Origin: Cellulosimicrobium arenosum
GTDB taxonomy: Bacteria; Actinomycetota; Actinomycetes; Actinomycetales; Cellulomonadaceae
Assembly (NCBI RefSeq): GCF_014837295.1
Contig: NZ_JACYHB010000001.1
Location: 1 to 64,000, forward strand
Length of the DNA: 64,000 nt
Reading direction: 5' to 3'
In this document: piece after piece, positions 18,686 through 29,332 of the stretch
How positions within the stretch are numbered: the stretch's first letter is position 1
Layout: every line of letters starts with the position of its first letter
Notes under the pieces: generated by a model
The model's input: the letters and a program-made list of their open reading frames with translations, nothing else
The model's database searches: none
Told to the model about the DNA's origin: nothing
Program-made: the position numbers and the translations under genes

Positions 18686-19650
18686 GCCCAGCCACCCCGA
18701 AGCCGCCGCAGCAGCCCGAGCACCGCTCCGGGTTCGCCTGCCTCGTCGGGCGACCGAACGCCGGCAAGTCGACCCTGACGAACGCGCTGGTCGGCCAGAA
18801 GGTCGCGATCACGTCGGGCCGACCGCAGACGACGCGGCACACCGTCCGCGGGATCGTGCACCGCGACGACGCCCAGCTGGTCCTCGTGGACACCCCGGGC
18901 CTGCACCGCCCGCGGACCCTGCTCGGCGAACGCCTCAACGACCTGGTCCGCGGGACGCTCACCGAGGTGGACGTGATCGCGTTCTGCCTGCCCGCGGACC
19001 AGAAGGTCGGTCCTGGCGACAAGTTCATCGCGAACGAGCTGGCCGAGGTCCGTCGCGGGCGGCACCGCACCCCCGTCGTCGCCGTGGTCACGAAGTCCGA
19101 CGTCGTCGACCGTGCGACGCTCGCGGCGCACCTGGTCGCGGTGGACCGCCTGGGCGAGCAGGGCGGCGGCTGGGCCGACATCGTGCCCGTCTCCGCGCAG
19201 GACGACTTCCAGGTCGACGTGCTCACCGACGTCCTGGTCGGACTGCTGCCCGAGGGGCCCGACCTCTACCCGGACGGCGAGCTGACCGACGAGCCGGAGG
19301 CGATCATGGTCGCCGAGCTCGTCCGCGAGGCCGCGCTCGAGGGCGTGCGCGACGAGCTCCCGCACTCGCTCGCCGTGCAGGTCGAGGAGATCCTCCCCCG
19401 CGAGGGGACCGGGGACGAGGCGTCCGGACGCCCGCCGCTGCTCGACGTCCGCGTCAACCTCTTCGTCGAGCGCGACAGCCAGAAGGCGATCGTCATCGGC
19501 CGCGGCGGCTCGCGCCTGCGGCACGTCGGCACCCAGGCCCGGCACGGCATCGAGGCGCTGCTCGGGGCACGTGTCTACCTCGACCTGCACGTCAAGGTCG
19601 CGAAGGACTGGCAGCGCGATCCCAAGCAGCTGCACCGGCTCGGGTTCTGA
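18682..19650 (+). CDS. era: GTPase Era
   Basis: Era binds the 3' end of 16S rRNA and is required for 30S assembly. In 322 residues the GTPase motifs are G1 GRPNAGKST (23-31), G2 TTRHTVRG, G3 DTPGLH and G4 TKSD (Thr in place of the usual Asn). The C-terminal KH domain contains AIVIGRGGSRLRHVG and ends in LDLHVKVAKDWQRD, as in all Era proteins. A Pro-rich extension of about 15 residues precedes the G domain. It closes the long operon that begins at hrcA or at the phoH promoter. Confidence 0.95.
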   Translation: MSPATPKPPQQPEHRSGFACLVGRPNAGKSTLTNALVGQKVAITSGRPQTTRHTVRGIVHRDDAQLVLVDTPGLHRPRTLLGERLNDLVRGTLTEVDVIAFCLPADQKVGPGDKFIANELAEVRRGRHRTPVVAVVTKSDVVDRATLAAHLVAVDRLGEQGGGWADIVPVSAQDDFQVDVLTDVLVGLLPEGPDLYPDGELTDEPEAIMVAELVREAALEGVRDELPHSLAVQVEEILPREGTGDEASGRPPLLDVRVNLFVERDSQKAIVIGRGGSRLRHVGTQARHGIEALLGARVYLDLHVKVAKDWQRDPKQLHRLGF

Positions 19651-19661
19651 GACCGCGGGCG

Positions 19662-19667
19662 TAGTAT
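19662..19667 (+). promoter_or_regulatory. -10 element of leaderless hydrolase transcript
   Basis: TAGTAT ends 6 bases before the GTG at 19674. There is no Shine-Dalgarno sequence in the 23-base gap after era. Confidence 0.6.
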
Positions 19668-19673
19668 TCCTCG

Positions 19674-21245
19674 GTGATCTTACGGACCGCCGCGACCACG
19701 GCCGCACTCGCGATCCTGCTCGCGGTCCTCGGGGCGTTCACCGGCCCGCAGTGGGACCCGGTCCCGGTCACCGAGCATCTCGCCCCCGCGACGTCGGACA
19801 CGACGATCGGCGGTCAGCCCGCGGGCGGCGCCGACCCCGTCGGCACCTACGAGGTGCGGCAGAGCGGCGTGACGGTCCGGCTCGACGGCACGACGGTGCA
19901 CGGGGTCGTGCGTGAACCCGTCGGTGCCGAGGGCGAGCGGCCCGGTGTCGTCTTCGTCCACGGCGCCGGCACGGGGAACGCGACCGGGGCGTTCGTCGAC
20001 GTCGCCACGGAGCTCGCGAGCGCCGGTGTCGTGACGCTCGTGCCCGACAAGCGCCTCGACACGTACACGACCCGGCACCGGGACTACGAGCAGATGGCCC
20101 TCGACTACGAGCACTCCGTCGACCTGCTCCGGGCGCGGCCGGGGGTGGACGCCGGGCGGGTGGGCCTGTACGCCGAGTCCGAGGGCACGTGGATCGCACC
20201 GGTGATGGCGGCGGACGACCCGGGCATCGGCTTCGTCGTGCTCGTGTCGGCGCCGGTCGTGCCGCCGCGCCAGCAGGCGGCGTTCGCGGTGGACAGCTAC
20301 CTGCGCAACACGGACGTGCCCCACGGGGTCTTCCGCGCCATCCCGCGCGCGGTCGGCATGGCGATCCCGGGTGGAGGGTTCGAGTACGCGGACTTCGACG
20401 TCGAGCCCTACCTCGAGCGTCTCACGCAGCCGGTGCTCGTCGTCTACGGTACGGCGGACCCCTCGATGCCGATCGAGCAGGGGGCGAACCAGGTCATCGA
20501 CGCCGCCGCCTCCGGCGGGAACGGCGCCGTGACGGTGCGGTACTACGGCGGGGCCAACCACGGCATCAAGGTGGACGACGAGCTCGCTCCCGGGTTCTCG
20601 CGCGACGTCTCGGCCTGGGTGTCCTCGCTCCCGGAGAGCGGCACGGCCCCCCCGCAGGTCGCCGGTGCGCAGCCCGCGCAGCAGTTCGTCGCAGGCCCCG
20701 TCCCGGTCCCACGGTGGTTCGGCAACGGCGACCTCGTCGTCGGTCTCGTGGTCGCGGGTGGCGTGCTGGTCGTGCTCGGACCTCTGGTCCGGCTCGCCGG
20801 GATCGTCGCGACGCGCGTCGACCGGACGCGGGAGGGCCGAGTGCGTGGGCTCGCGCCCGGCTTCGGACGGCCTCTCCTCGGCCTCGGCCTCGGAGCGCTG
20901 GTGACGACGGTCGGGCTCGTCGTCTACCTCCTCTCCGTCGCGCGACTCGCGCTCGACTACGAGAAGGACGCGTGGGTGGTGCAGGGCGGCTGGCTCGCCG
21001 TGCGGCTCCTGGGGCTCGCGACGCTCGTCGCGGCGGCGTTGCTGCTCAACCGCGCGGCAGAGATCCGCACCGCGCGCCGTGCGGGTGCGACGCACCCGCG
21101 GCACGTCGTCGGGGGCGACCGCGTCGTGCCGGTGCGGATCGCGCAGGGTGCCACGGCCTGGATCATGGTGTGGTGTGTCGTGGCAGGGTCCGTCGTCCTG
21201 CTGGTCACCCTGGCCTACTGGGGCGTGTACCAGCTCGGGATCTGA
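19674..21245 (+). CDS. alpha/beta hydrolase with C-terminal membrane domain
   Basis: A 523-residue protein of two parts. An N-terminal signal anchor (about 2-25) is followed by an alpha/beta-hydrolase domain (about 55-320). The oxyanion region is VVFVHGAGTG, the nucleophile Ser169 lies in YAESEGTW (G-x-S-x-G-like with Ala/Glu), the acid is in VYGTADPSMP and the His in YYGGANHGIK. After a linker, three or four membrane helices (about 355-515) follow. The hydrolase part is therefore probably extracytoplasmic and tethered. Dienelactone hydrolase- or S9-peptidase-like enzymes are the nearest families; the substrate is unknown. The GTG has a leaderless promoter. Confidence 0.75.
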   Translation: MILRTAATTAALAILLAVLGAFTGPQWDPVPVTEHLAPATSDTTIGGQPAGGADPVGTYEVRQSGVTVRLDGTTVHGVVREPVGAEGERPGVVFVHGAGTGNATGAFVDVATELASAGVVTLVPDKRLDTYTTRHRDYEQMALDYEHSVDLLRARPGVDAGRVGLYAESEGTWIAPVMAADDPGIGFVVLVSAPVVPPRQQAAFAVDSYLRNTDVPHGVFRAIPRAVGMAIPGGGFEYADFDVEPYLERLTQPVLVVYGTADPSMPIEQGANQVIDAAASGGNGAVTVRYYGGANHGIKVDDELAPGFSRDVSAWVSSLPESGTAPPQVAGAQPAQQFVAGPVPVPRWFGNGDLVVGLVVAGGVLVVLGPLVRLAGIVATRVDRTREGRVRGLAPGFGRPLLGLGLGALVTTVGLVVYLLSVARLALDYEKDAWVVQGGWLAVRLLGLATLVAAALLLNRAAEIRTARRAGATHPRHVVGGDRVVPVRIAQGATAWIMVWCVVAGSVVLLVTLAYWGVYQLGI

Positions 21246-21293
21246 GTCGACCGCGGGCGTTCGCCACGCCCGGCAGGTCTCCCGGTCCCGGCA

Positions 21294-21299
21294 TAGCCT
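21294..21299 (+). promoter_or_regulatory. -10 element of leaderless beta-propeller gene
   Basis: TAGCCT ends 6 bases before the GTG at 21306, the same geometry as the preceding gene. Confidence 0.55.
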
Positions 21300-21305
21300 G
21301 ACGGG

Positions 21306-22826
21306 GTGAGGCGCCGTCGACGGTCCGCGGGCCCGCCGACCGGAACCCGAGGGCGGGTGGCCGGGTCGGCCTCCGCCCCTGCCGCGCACGACGCCGTCCG
21401 GTTCGAGATCATCGATCTCGAGGGCACGGCCGACGGCACGGACGGCGGCGTCGGTGGTGTCGGCTTCGGTGCCGCAGGTGCGGGAGCCGGGGGCGACGTG
21501 GCGCGGCCCGAGCCGGCGACGACGGACGGTGGCGGCGGGCGGCCGTCTCGTCGACGGCGCTGGTACACGCACCCGGTTCCGTGGGTCGCCGTCGCGGTGG
21601 CCGGAGCCTTCGTCGGGTCGGTCGTCCTCACCGACGCGGTGGGGACCGGGGACCGCCCGGACGTGTCGGGCGCCGTCGGGGGGCTGGAACCGATCGACGA
21701 GCCGCCGCAGGAGCGGTGGAGCGTCCCCGTCGACCCGCGCGGTGGTCTGATGACCGCTCCCGGTGCGATCGTGACGCTGTCCGACCGGCTCACCGCCTAC
21801 TCCGTGGAGGACGGCACCACGCTCTGGCAGTCCGAGCAGATCGAGGACCACGCGTCGTGCATGCCTCGGGTCGACGACGTCCCGCGGGCAGTGGTCGTGT
21901 GCACCACGGCGGTCGAGGACGAGGGCGTCCGCGTGACGACCGTCGAGTCGACGACCGGTCGCATCGTGGGGGACCGGGTCGTCGCGGCCGCCCCGGCGGC
22001 GGTCGCCCTCGTGGGCGACTCCGACCTGGTCCGGGCGACGTGGTCCGGGCGGGACCTCCTGGTGGCACGGGAGGACGCGGCGTCGGGCGAACCACGGTGG
22101 GAGCAGCTCGTCGAGCACGACGACACGGCCGGCCAGATGCTCTCCGGGGGGCCGGGAGGCGACGGGGTCATCGTCGACGTCGGGGAGGGCGTGGTGTCCG
22201 TCGCGGCGCCCGGCGCGGTGGCGACGTTCACGCTCGACGGTCTGGAGCTGGTGCGCGACGAGGTGTGGACCATCTCACAGCTCTCCGACGGGAGGTACGC
22301 CGGGAACGCGTACGGCCGCGGGACCGCGACGGTCTTCACGCGCGACGGCGAGCCGTCGTTCCGGGTCCGCGGGCGTCTGCTCGACCCGCCGATCGACGAC
22401 GGGTCGGCGCCAGGGGTGCTCGTCGCGAACACCTTCGGCGCGATCGCAGGTCTCGACGCAGCGACCGGTTCCTCCCTGTGGGCCCTCGGCGGCTCGGGGT
22501 ACCGAGCCGTCGTGCGCGTCGACGGACTGCTCGTCCTGCAGACGGACGCGGCCTACCGCGGCGTGGACACCGCCTCGGGCGAGGAGCGCTGGTTCGCCGA
22601 GCTGGACGAGGGTGGGCAGTGGCCGGTGCTGAGCGACGGCACGTCGCTGTTCGTGGTGGAAGGGATGCGGATGCGTCGGGGCGACGCGCCCGACCTCGTG
22701 GCGCTGGCGCTCGACGACGGCTCCGTGCGGTGGCGCTGGAACCTGCCGGACGACGTCTACCACGTGCTCGCGGCAGGGGGCAGGCTCTTCCTCCTCAGCT
22801 CCGACGAGCTCACCGCCGTCTCGTGA
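21306..22826 (+). CDS. membrane-anchored PQQ-like beta-propeller protein
   Basis: A 506-residue protein with a basic and low-complexity cytoplasmic head (1-92), one membrane helix (about 97-115, VPWVAVAVAGAFVGSVVL) and an extracellular region built of WD/PQQ-like beta-propeller blades. Repeated blade endings such as VEDGTTLWQSE, DAATGSSLWALGG, DTASGEERWFAE and LDDGSVRWRWN are the quinoprotein-like signature. There are no quinone-binding catalytic residues that I can point to, so a scaffold, sensor or outer-envelope assembly role is more likely than a dehydrogenase. The GTG start is set by the leaderless promoter geometry. Confidence 0.75.
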   Translation: MRRRRRSAGPPTGTRGRVAGSASAPAAHDAVRFEIIDLEGTADGTDGGVGGVGFGAAGAGAGGDVARPEPATTDGGGGRPSRRRRWYTHPVPWVAVAVAGAFVGSVVLTDAVGTGDRPDVSGAVGGLEPIDEPPQERWSVPVDPRGGLMTAPGAIVTLSDRLTAYSVEDGTTLWQSEQIEDHASCMPRVDDVPRAVVVCTTAVEDEGVRVTTVESTTGRIVGDRVVAAAPAAVALVGDSDLVRATWSGRDLLVAREDAASGEPRWEQLVEHDDTAGQMLSGGPGGDGVIVDVGEGVVSVAAPGAVATFTLDGLELVRDEVWTISQLSDGRYAGNAYGRGTATVFTRDGEPSFRVRGRLLDPPIDDGSAPGVLVANTFGAIAGLDAATGSSLWALGGSGYRAVVRVDGLLVLQTDAAYRGVDTASGEERWFAELDEGGQWPVLSDGTSLFVVEGMRMRRGDAPDLVALALDDGSVRWRWNLPDDVYHVLAAGGRLFLLSSDELTAVS

Positions 22827-22843
22827 GGTCGCCGCGTGGCCGC

Positions 22844-22872
22844 TTGAGCCGCGACGGTCGAACCTGTAGAAA
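22844..22872 (+). promoter_or_regulatory. sigma70-type promoter
   Basis: TTGAGC (22844-22849), a 17-base spacer and TAGAAA (22867-22872) precede the ATG at 22935, which has its own ribosome binding site GAGGGAG. This is one of the few promoters here with both hexamers at ideal spacing. Confidence 0.5.
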
Positions 22873-22934
22873 CGGTCCGGGCGCATGCCCGCACGCGTGC
22901 GACCGGCATGGCGTGACAGCTGAGGGAGTGGGAC

Positions 22935-24926
22935 ATGAGCAACGAGACCGGAGCCGTGCACGACCCCGAGGTCGTGCCGGCCGGTGCGGGCCAGGGCCCG
23001 CCGGACACGGAGGGCGCACCCACGGGCGAGCCCGATGCGTCGAACCCGCAGTCCACGCCCACCGACCCGGACGAGCCCACCCGGGCTCCGGTGCCCAGCC
23101 CCTTCGTGGGGATGCCCGTGAGCGACTTCGTGCGCGACGGCGCCGCCGTCCTGCTGCTGCTGGTCTCGCTCACGCACATGTGGAGCCTGGACGGTCTGGC
23201 CTCCAGCAAGGTCGACGTCGTGCTCATCACGATCCTCTCCTTGTTCTCGCTGGCGCTGCCGTACGTGGCGCGCGTCGGGGTGCTCCCTGCGACGTGGACG
23301 GTGCACACCACGCGACGTGCCCGGCTCGTCGCGAACGCGCCCTACCTGGTGCTGGTCGTCGTGTACCTCCTGATCGACGTCCTCAGCGGCATCGACCTGC
23401 TCGGTACGCGTGGCGGGCTGGGGCCGGCGGTGGCGCTCGGCCTCGCCGGGGCGGTCCTCGCGGCGCAGCCGCGGCAGTGCGAGCTGGGCCCGGAGGACCA
23501 GGACCGCGAGGTCGGCGAGCGGTGGCTGCGGTCGCTGTTCGTCCTGGGCGGCGTCCTCGCCGTCGGCGTGCTGCTGACCGTGGTCCTGACGCTGGTCGAG
23601 AGCAGCGACGCGGGCGTCTCCGTCGTGCTGGCCGTCCTGCTCCAGGCGGCGCTCGTCGTCGCTCTCGTCGGCCTTCCCCTGCTCGGGACGATCAAGCGCG
23701 CGGAGAGCGCCCGCCTGACACTCGCCTCGCTGGGGCTCCTCGTGGCGGTGGCGTTCGCGCTCAGCTTCGCGATCCTGATGGAGAGCACCCACGCCGGGAA
23801 CTTCGGCCTCGTCCTCGTCCCCGCGTTCGGAGCCGTCGCCGCGTCGCCGGCGGTGCGCCGGGCGATGGCGGTCGAGCCCCCGGCCGTGTCGTGGACCGGG
23901 GTCGCTGTCCGCTCGCTCGACCTCGTCGTGGTGGTCGCGGGGTTCGTCGCGCTGTCGGGCGTGGTCAGCCTGGTCGCGGGTTTCCACGGTGCGACCGTGA
24001 TCCTCAGCATCATCCTCGGCCTCGTCGCGGCGGGCGTGGCCCTCGTGGCGCGCCTCGCACTGGCGCGAGACGCCGCGAGCGGTCGGCTCCTCGCGATCGG
24101 TCTCGCCGGCGCGGCCGCGCTCCTGGGGATCGTCCTGCTCGTCGTCTCCGGCGGCGGCGTGGTGCACCTGCTCCTCGCGTTCGGGCTCCCGCTGCTCGTC
24201 GTCTACGCGCTCACCGTCCCGCGCGAGGTGCGCGACCACTTCGCCGAGACCCGTCCGGGCGACTCCGCGACGGCCGGGGTCCCCAGCGGTGCCTACGAGT
24301 GGTCGCCCCCGGCGCCCCGTCCGGCCCGGACCCCGGACACGGGCGGCTACGGCCCGACGTCGTACGGGCCCCCGGCGCAGCAGCCGCAGCCCTGGGCCGG
24401 CGCGGGACAGGACGCGACGCAGGTGATCGGTGTGCAGACGATCGAGCCGCAGCGCTCCGGCTACGCCGCCCGGCCCGGCCTCGCCCACGACGGCGGACCG
24501 GCCACGGCGGTGCTGCCCCCCTACTCCGGCGAGCAGCCGACGGCGCCCGGGCAGTCCGCGCAGGAGCCCGACCCGTACGCGCCGTCGCAGGGACAGCAGG
24601 CACCGGGGCAGTATGCCCAGCAGGGCAACGCGCAGCAGGACCCGGCGGCACAGCAGGGCTACCCCGTGGCAGGGACCCAGCAGGGATACGGGCAGCAGGG
24701 CAACGGGCAGCAGGCCTACGCCCCGGCACAGCCCGTGGGGTTCACGGCGCAGCAGGCGCTGGACCCGTCGACCCCCCTCGAGGTGCTCGCGCAGATCGTC
24801 CAGGACGCCCCGCACCTGCGTCCTCAGGTCGCCGCGAACCCGTCCACCTACCCTGCCCTGCTCGACTGGCTCGGGAACCTGGGTGACCCCGCCGTGGACG
24901 CCGCACTGCGCTCACGCCGCGGCTGA
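22935..24926 (+). CDS. multi-pass membrane protein with Gln-rich linker and C-terminal leucine-rich-repeat-variant domain
   Basis: A 663-residue protein. Residues 1-55 are an acidic, disordered head. About ten to twelve hydrophobic segments span 60-430. Residues 440-600 are a long Pro/Gln/Gly/Tyr-rich linker (GQQ, QQGN and QQGY repeats). The last about 50 residues (LDPSTPLEVLAQIVQDAP to PAVDAALRSRR) match the actinobacterial variant leucine-rich-repeat module, which typically reads LA.iA...P.LR..VAaNP.typ.LL.WL. The module is probably a protein-protein interaction unit. The overall function is unknown. The ATG has GAGGGAG 8 bases upstream, and a hairpin terminator follows the stop. Confidence 0.7.
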   Translation: MSNETGAVHDPEVVPAGAGQGPPDTEGAPTGEPDASNPQSTPTDPDEPTRAPVPSPFVGMPVSDFVRDGAAVLLLLVSLTHMWSLDGLASSKVDVVLITILSLFSLALPYVARVGVLPATWTVHTTRRARLVANAPYLVLVVVYLLIDVLSGIDLLGTRGGLGPAVALGLAGAVLAAQPRQCELGPEDQDREVGERWLRSLFVLGGVLAVGVLLTVVLTLVESSDAGVSVVLAVLLQAALVVALVGLPLLGTIKRAESARLTLASLGLLVAVAFALSFAILMESTHAGNFGLVLVPAFGAVAASPAVRRAMAVEPPAVSWTGVAVRSLDLVVVVAGFVALSGVVSLVAGFHGATVILSIILGLVAAGVALVARLALARDAASGRLLAIGLAGAAALLGIVLLVVSGGGVVHLLLAFGLPLLVVYALTVPREVRDHFAETRPGDSATAGVPSGAYEWSPPAPRPARTPDTGGYGPTSYGPPAQQPQPWAGAGQDATQVIGVQTIEPQRSGYAARPGLAHDGGPATAVLPPYSGEQPTAPGQSAQEPDPYAPSQGQQAPGQYAQQGNAQQDPAAQQGYPVAGTQQGYGQQGNGQQAYAPAQPVGFTAQQALDPSTPLEVLAQIVQDAPHLRPQVAANPSTYPALLDWLGNLGDPAVDAALRSRRG

Positions 24927-24947
24927 TCGATCCGCCGAGAGGCCACG

Positions 24948-24992
24948 CACCCCGCCGGGACGACGCACGGAGGTCGTCGTCCCGGCGGGGTG
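24948..24992 (+). terminator. hairpin terminator
   Basis: CACCCCGCCGGGACGAC (24948-24964) pairs perfectly with GTCGTCCCGGCGGGGTG (24976-24992) around an 11-base loop. It stands 22 bases after the membrane-protein stop and isolates the leuA leader that follows. Confidence 0.75.
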
Positions 24993-25055
24993 AGGTCGTC
25001 CCGCACCACGACGCGCCCAGCAGGTGGACGCCGTGGTGCCGTCGGGGCGAGGGGG

Positions 25056-25061
25056 TACAGT
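25056..25061 (+). promoter_or_regulatory. leuA: -10 element of leuA leader transcript
   Basis: TACAGT ends 6 bases before the GTG of the leader peptide at 25068, so the leuA transcript itself probably begins on the leader-peptide start codon. Confidence 0.6.
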
Positions 25062-25067
25062 GGCGGG

Positions 25068-25115
25068 GTGCACCTGATGCGGCAGCTCCTCCTTCGTTGC
25101 CGCGGCGAGGCCTAG
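25068..25115 (+). CDS. leuA leader peptide (attenuator)
   Basis: A 15-codon frame, VHLMRQLLLRCRGEA, ends in TAG. Leu codons are CTG at position 3 and CTC CTC CTT at 7-9, followed by CRGEA, a sequence recurrent in actinobacterial leuA leaders. The GTG is leaderless. Ribosome stalling at the Leu codons when leucyl-tRNA is scarce would change folding of the following RNA and allow leuA expression. The peptide ends 69 bases before leuA. Confidence 0.8.
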   Translation: MHLMRQLLLRCRGEA

Positions 25116-25151
25116 TAGCCGGTTCCTCGTCGCGGTGGTTGGTGTGCCGGC
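25100..25151 (+). promoter_or_regulatory. leuA: leuA attenuator stem-loops
   Basis: CCGCGGCGAGG (25100-25110, inside the leader frame) pairs with CCTCGTCGCGG (25125-25135), 11 pairs with one G-U. GCCGG in its loop (25118-25122) can instead pair with CCGGC just downstream (near 25147-25151). These mutually exclusive structures are what translation-dependent attenuation needs. There is no U-run, so the switch could act on termination or on leuA ribosome access. Confidence 0.55.
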
Positions 25152-25154
25152 TGA

Positions 25155-26954
<1,800 letters not shown>

Positions 26955-27014
26955 GGCCGCGCGAGCGCCGCGCCCCGGCACCGGTGTCCTCCGCAGGATG
27001 TGGGCGCGATGACG

Positions 27015-27020
27015 GACAAT
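27015..27020 (+). promoter_or_regulatory. recO: -10 element of leaderless recO transcript
   Basis: GACAAT ends 6 bases before the GTG at 27027. Confidence 0.5.
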
Positions 27021-27026
27021 GGGGCC

Positions 27027-27776
27027 GTGGTCCTCTACCGAGACGATGCGATCGTCCTGCGCACGCAGAAGCTGGGCGAGGCGGACCGGATCGTCACGCT
27101 GCTGACGCGCGAGCACGGGAAGGTGCGCGCGGTCGGCAAGGGCGTGCGGCGCACGACCTCCCGCTTCGGTGCGCGGCTCGAGCCGTTCATGGTGATCGAC
27201 GTCCAGCTCCACACGGGACGGTCCCTGCACACGGTGACCCAGGTCGAGACCGTCGGTCCGTACGCCCGACGCATCTGCGAGGACTACTCCCTGTACACGG
27301 CGGGCACGCCGATGCTGGAGATGGTCGACCGGCTGGTCGCCGACGAGCACGAGCCCGCGGTCCAGCAGTACTGGCTCCTCGCGGGTGCGCTGCGCGCGCT
27401 GGCCGACCGCACGCACGCCCCGAACCTCGTCCTCGACTCCTACCTGATGCGCGCGCTGTCCGTGGCCGGCTGGGCGCCGTCGTTCGTCGACTGCGCCCGC
27501 TGCGGCGAGCCGGGACCGCACCACGCGTTCGCGGTCGCGCAGGGCGGCGCCGTCTGCTCCCGGTGCCGTCCGCCCGGGTCGACGGCCCCCGCCCCGGAGA
27601 CGTTCGTCCTGCTCGCGGCGCTGCTCGCGGGGGAGTGGGAGACAGCCGACGCGTCCGACGTGCGGCACCGCAAGGAGGCGAGCGGACTCGTCGCCGCCTA
27701 CGGCCACTACCACCTGGAGAGAACGTTGAGATCACTGCGCATGGTGGAGCGGGACGACGTCGGGACGGGAGCCTGA
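27027..27776 (+). CDS. recO: DNA repair protein RecO
   Basis: RecO anneals SSB-coated single strands and, with RecR/RecF, loads RecA in gap repair. The 249-residue protein starts with an OB-fold domain (1-80: [38 protein letters not shown]). A helical domain follows, with a CxxC...CxxC zinc site (CARCGEPG and CSRCRPP, about 155-182). I chose the GTG at 27027 over the ATG at 27009 because it matches homologues (xLYRDxA start) and lies 6 bases after a -10 element. Its TGA overlaps the ATG of uppS by one base. Confidence 0.93.
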   Translation: MVLYRDDAIVLRTQKLGEADRIVTLLTREHGKVRAVGKGVRRTTSRFGARLEPFMVIDVQLHTGRSLHTVTQVETVGPYARRICEDYSLYTAGTPMLEMVDRLVADEHEPAVQQYWLLAGALRALADRTHAPNLVLDSYLMRALSVAGWAPSFVDCARCGEPGPHHAFAVAQGGAVCSRCRPPGSTAPAPETFVLLAALLAGEWETADASDVRHRKEASGLVAAYGHYHLERTLRSLRMVERDDVGTGA

Positions 27777-28573
27777 TGCCGCGCCGCTCGCGCCCGGTGC
27801 TGCCCCCCTACGCGCACCCGTCCGGCGCTCGGCCGCCGTCGATCCCGCAACAGTTCGTCCCGCAGCACGTCGCCGTGGTGATGGACGGCAACGGCCGGTG
27901 GGCGAACGCTCGCGGTCTGCCCCGCACGGCGGGTCACGAGGCCGGCGAGGCCGCGCTGCTCGACGTCGTGGCGGGCGCGATCGAGATAGGCGTCAAGCAC
28001 GTCTCGGCCTACGCGTTCTCGACCGAGAACTGGAAGCGCTCGCCCGAGGAGGTCCGCTTCCTCATGGGCTTCAACCGTGACGTGATCCGGCGCCGGCGCG
28101 ACGAGATGGACTCGTGGGGCGTGCGGGTGCGCTGGGCGGGCCGTCGGCCCCGGCTGTGGACGTCGGTGATCAAGGAGCTCGAGGTCGCCGAGGAGCAGAC
28201 GAGGGGCAACGACGTGTGCACCCTGACCATGTGCGTGAACTACGGCGGCCGCGCCGAGATCGCCGACGCCGCGGCCGCCATCGCGCGTGAGGCGGCCGCC
28301 GGACGGCTCGACCCCGCCAAGGTCAGCGAGCGCACCGTGCAGAGGTACCTCGACGAGCCGGACCTGCCCGACGTCGACCTGTTCCTGCGCAGCTCGGGCG
28401 AGCAGCGGACGTCGAACTTCATGCTCTGGCAGGCCGCGTACGCCGAGCTGGTGTTCCTGCCTGAACCGTGGCCGGACGTCGACCGCCGGCACCTGTGGCG
28501 CGCTGTCGAGGAGTTCGCGCGCCGCGACCGTCGGTACGGTGGTGCGGTCGACGCCGTCGGGCCGGCGGGCTGA
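27776..28573 (+). CDS. uppS: isoprenyl (undecaprenyl/decaprenyl) diphosphate synthase
   Basis: Cis-prenyltransferase that makes the polyprenyl carrier lipid for cell-wall synthesis. In 265 residues the catalytic motif [10 protein letters not shown] contains Asp37. [26 protein letters not shown] and [19 protein letters not shown] are the other conserved regions. A Pro-rich N-terminal extension of about 28 residues is usual in actinobacteria. The gene is translationally coupled to recO, an arrangement conserved in the phylum. Product chain length (C50 or C55) cannot be read from the sequence. Confidence 0.95.
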   Translation: MPRRSRPVLPPYAHPSGARPPSIPQQFVPQHVAVVMDGNGRWANARGLPRTAGHEAGEAALLDVVAGAIEIGVKHVSAYAFSTENWKRSPEEVRFLMGFNRDVIRRRRDEMDSWGVRVRWAGRRPRLWTSVIKELEVAEEQTRGNDVCTLTMCVNYGGRAEIADAAAAIAREAAAGRLDPAKVSERTVQRYLDEPDLPDVDLFLRSSGEQRTSNFMLWQAAYAELVFLPEPWPDVDRRHLWRAVEEFARRDRRYGGAVDAVGPAG

Positions 28574-28611
28574 CCTGATCGCGGTAGGGGCCGTGCCGAC
28601 GGCATCAGGTC
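28572..28611. terminator. bidirectional hairpin between convergent genes
   Basis: GACCTGAT (28572-28579) and ATCAGGTC (28604-28611) form the outer stem; GCCGTGCCGACGGC inside can fold on itself. It overlaps the stop codons of uppS and of the convergent hydrolase gene. Confidence 0.5.
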
Positions 28612-29303
28612 GGCGGCCGCGCCGCCGCGTCGGCGAGCGCCTCGAGCCGTTCGGCGAGCTCGACCGGTCGGCTCAGCGCGACCAGGTGGCCGCCCGGCAT
28701 CTCCTCGACGTCGAGGCCGAGGCGGTCCCGTGCCACCGCGCGCTGGAACGCGAGCGGGAAGAGCCGGTCGTCGCGTCCCTGCAGCACCACCGTCGGCACG
28801 TCCGGCCAGGCCACGGCCGGCCACGGTTCGGCAAAGCTGCGCGCGGACGGCGTGCGGTCGTCGGCGGCCGCTGCCTGGACGGCGACGTCGGCCGGGACGT
28901 CGTGGTAGAAGTCGCCGACAGGGTCGAACGGACCCAGCCCGGCGGCCGCGCGCGCTGCCGCCGAGCCGGTCGCCGCCGACCAGTCGTCGCCCGACTCCCC
29001 GGGCAGGGGGATCATCGGGTTGAGCAGCACGAGCAGCCGGACCGGGACCCGCGTGGCGACGAGCCCGCCGACGTAGGCGCCCATCGAGTGCGCGACGACG
29101 ACGGGTGGTCGGCCGTCGTCCGGCCCGGCGGCGGCGAGGGCCTCGAGCGCGACGTCCGTGAGGCCGTCCCAGCCGAGCCGCTCGTCGTCGTGCGGGAGGT
29201 CGACGACGACGGGACGGTGCCCGTGCGCGGTGAGCACGGGGGCCAGGAGCCGCCACGACACCGGGTGCCCCCCGGCGCCGGGCACGAGCAGGAAGGTGGT
29301 CAT
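28605..29303 (-). CDS. alpha/beta hydrolase
   Basis: A 232-residue small alpha/beta hydrolase of the EstA/salicylate-esterase-like group. LLVPGAGGHPVSW at the N terminus forms the oxyanion loop, VVVAHSMGAYVGG (about 69-81) is the G-x-S-x-G-type elbow written AHSMG, VVLQGRDDRLFP holds the acid and MPGGHLVALSRP the His. It is cytoplasmic. The ATG at 29303 fits homologues, which begin MTTFLLVPGAGG. An earlier ATG (29336) overlaps the stop of the DedA-like gene and could be the coupled start. It is the last gene of the zinc-uptake operon, which may be chance read-through. Confidence 0.75.
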   Translation of the reverse strand: MTTFLLVPGAGGHPVSWRLLAPVLTAHGHRPVVVDLPHDDERLGWDGLTDVALEALAAAGPDDGRPPVVVAHSMGAYVGGLVATRVPVRLLVLLNPMIPLPGESGDDWSAATGSAAARAAAGLGPFDPVGDFYHDVPADVAVQAAAADDRTPSARSFAEPWPAVAWPDVPTVVLQGRDDRLFPLAFQRAVARDRLGLDVEEMPGGHLVALSRPVELAERLEALADAAARPPT

Positions 29304-29332
29304 GCGGTGCGGACCGTCGGCGGCCGCCGTTC

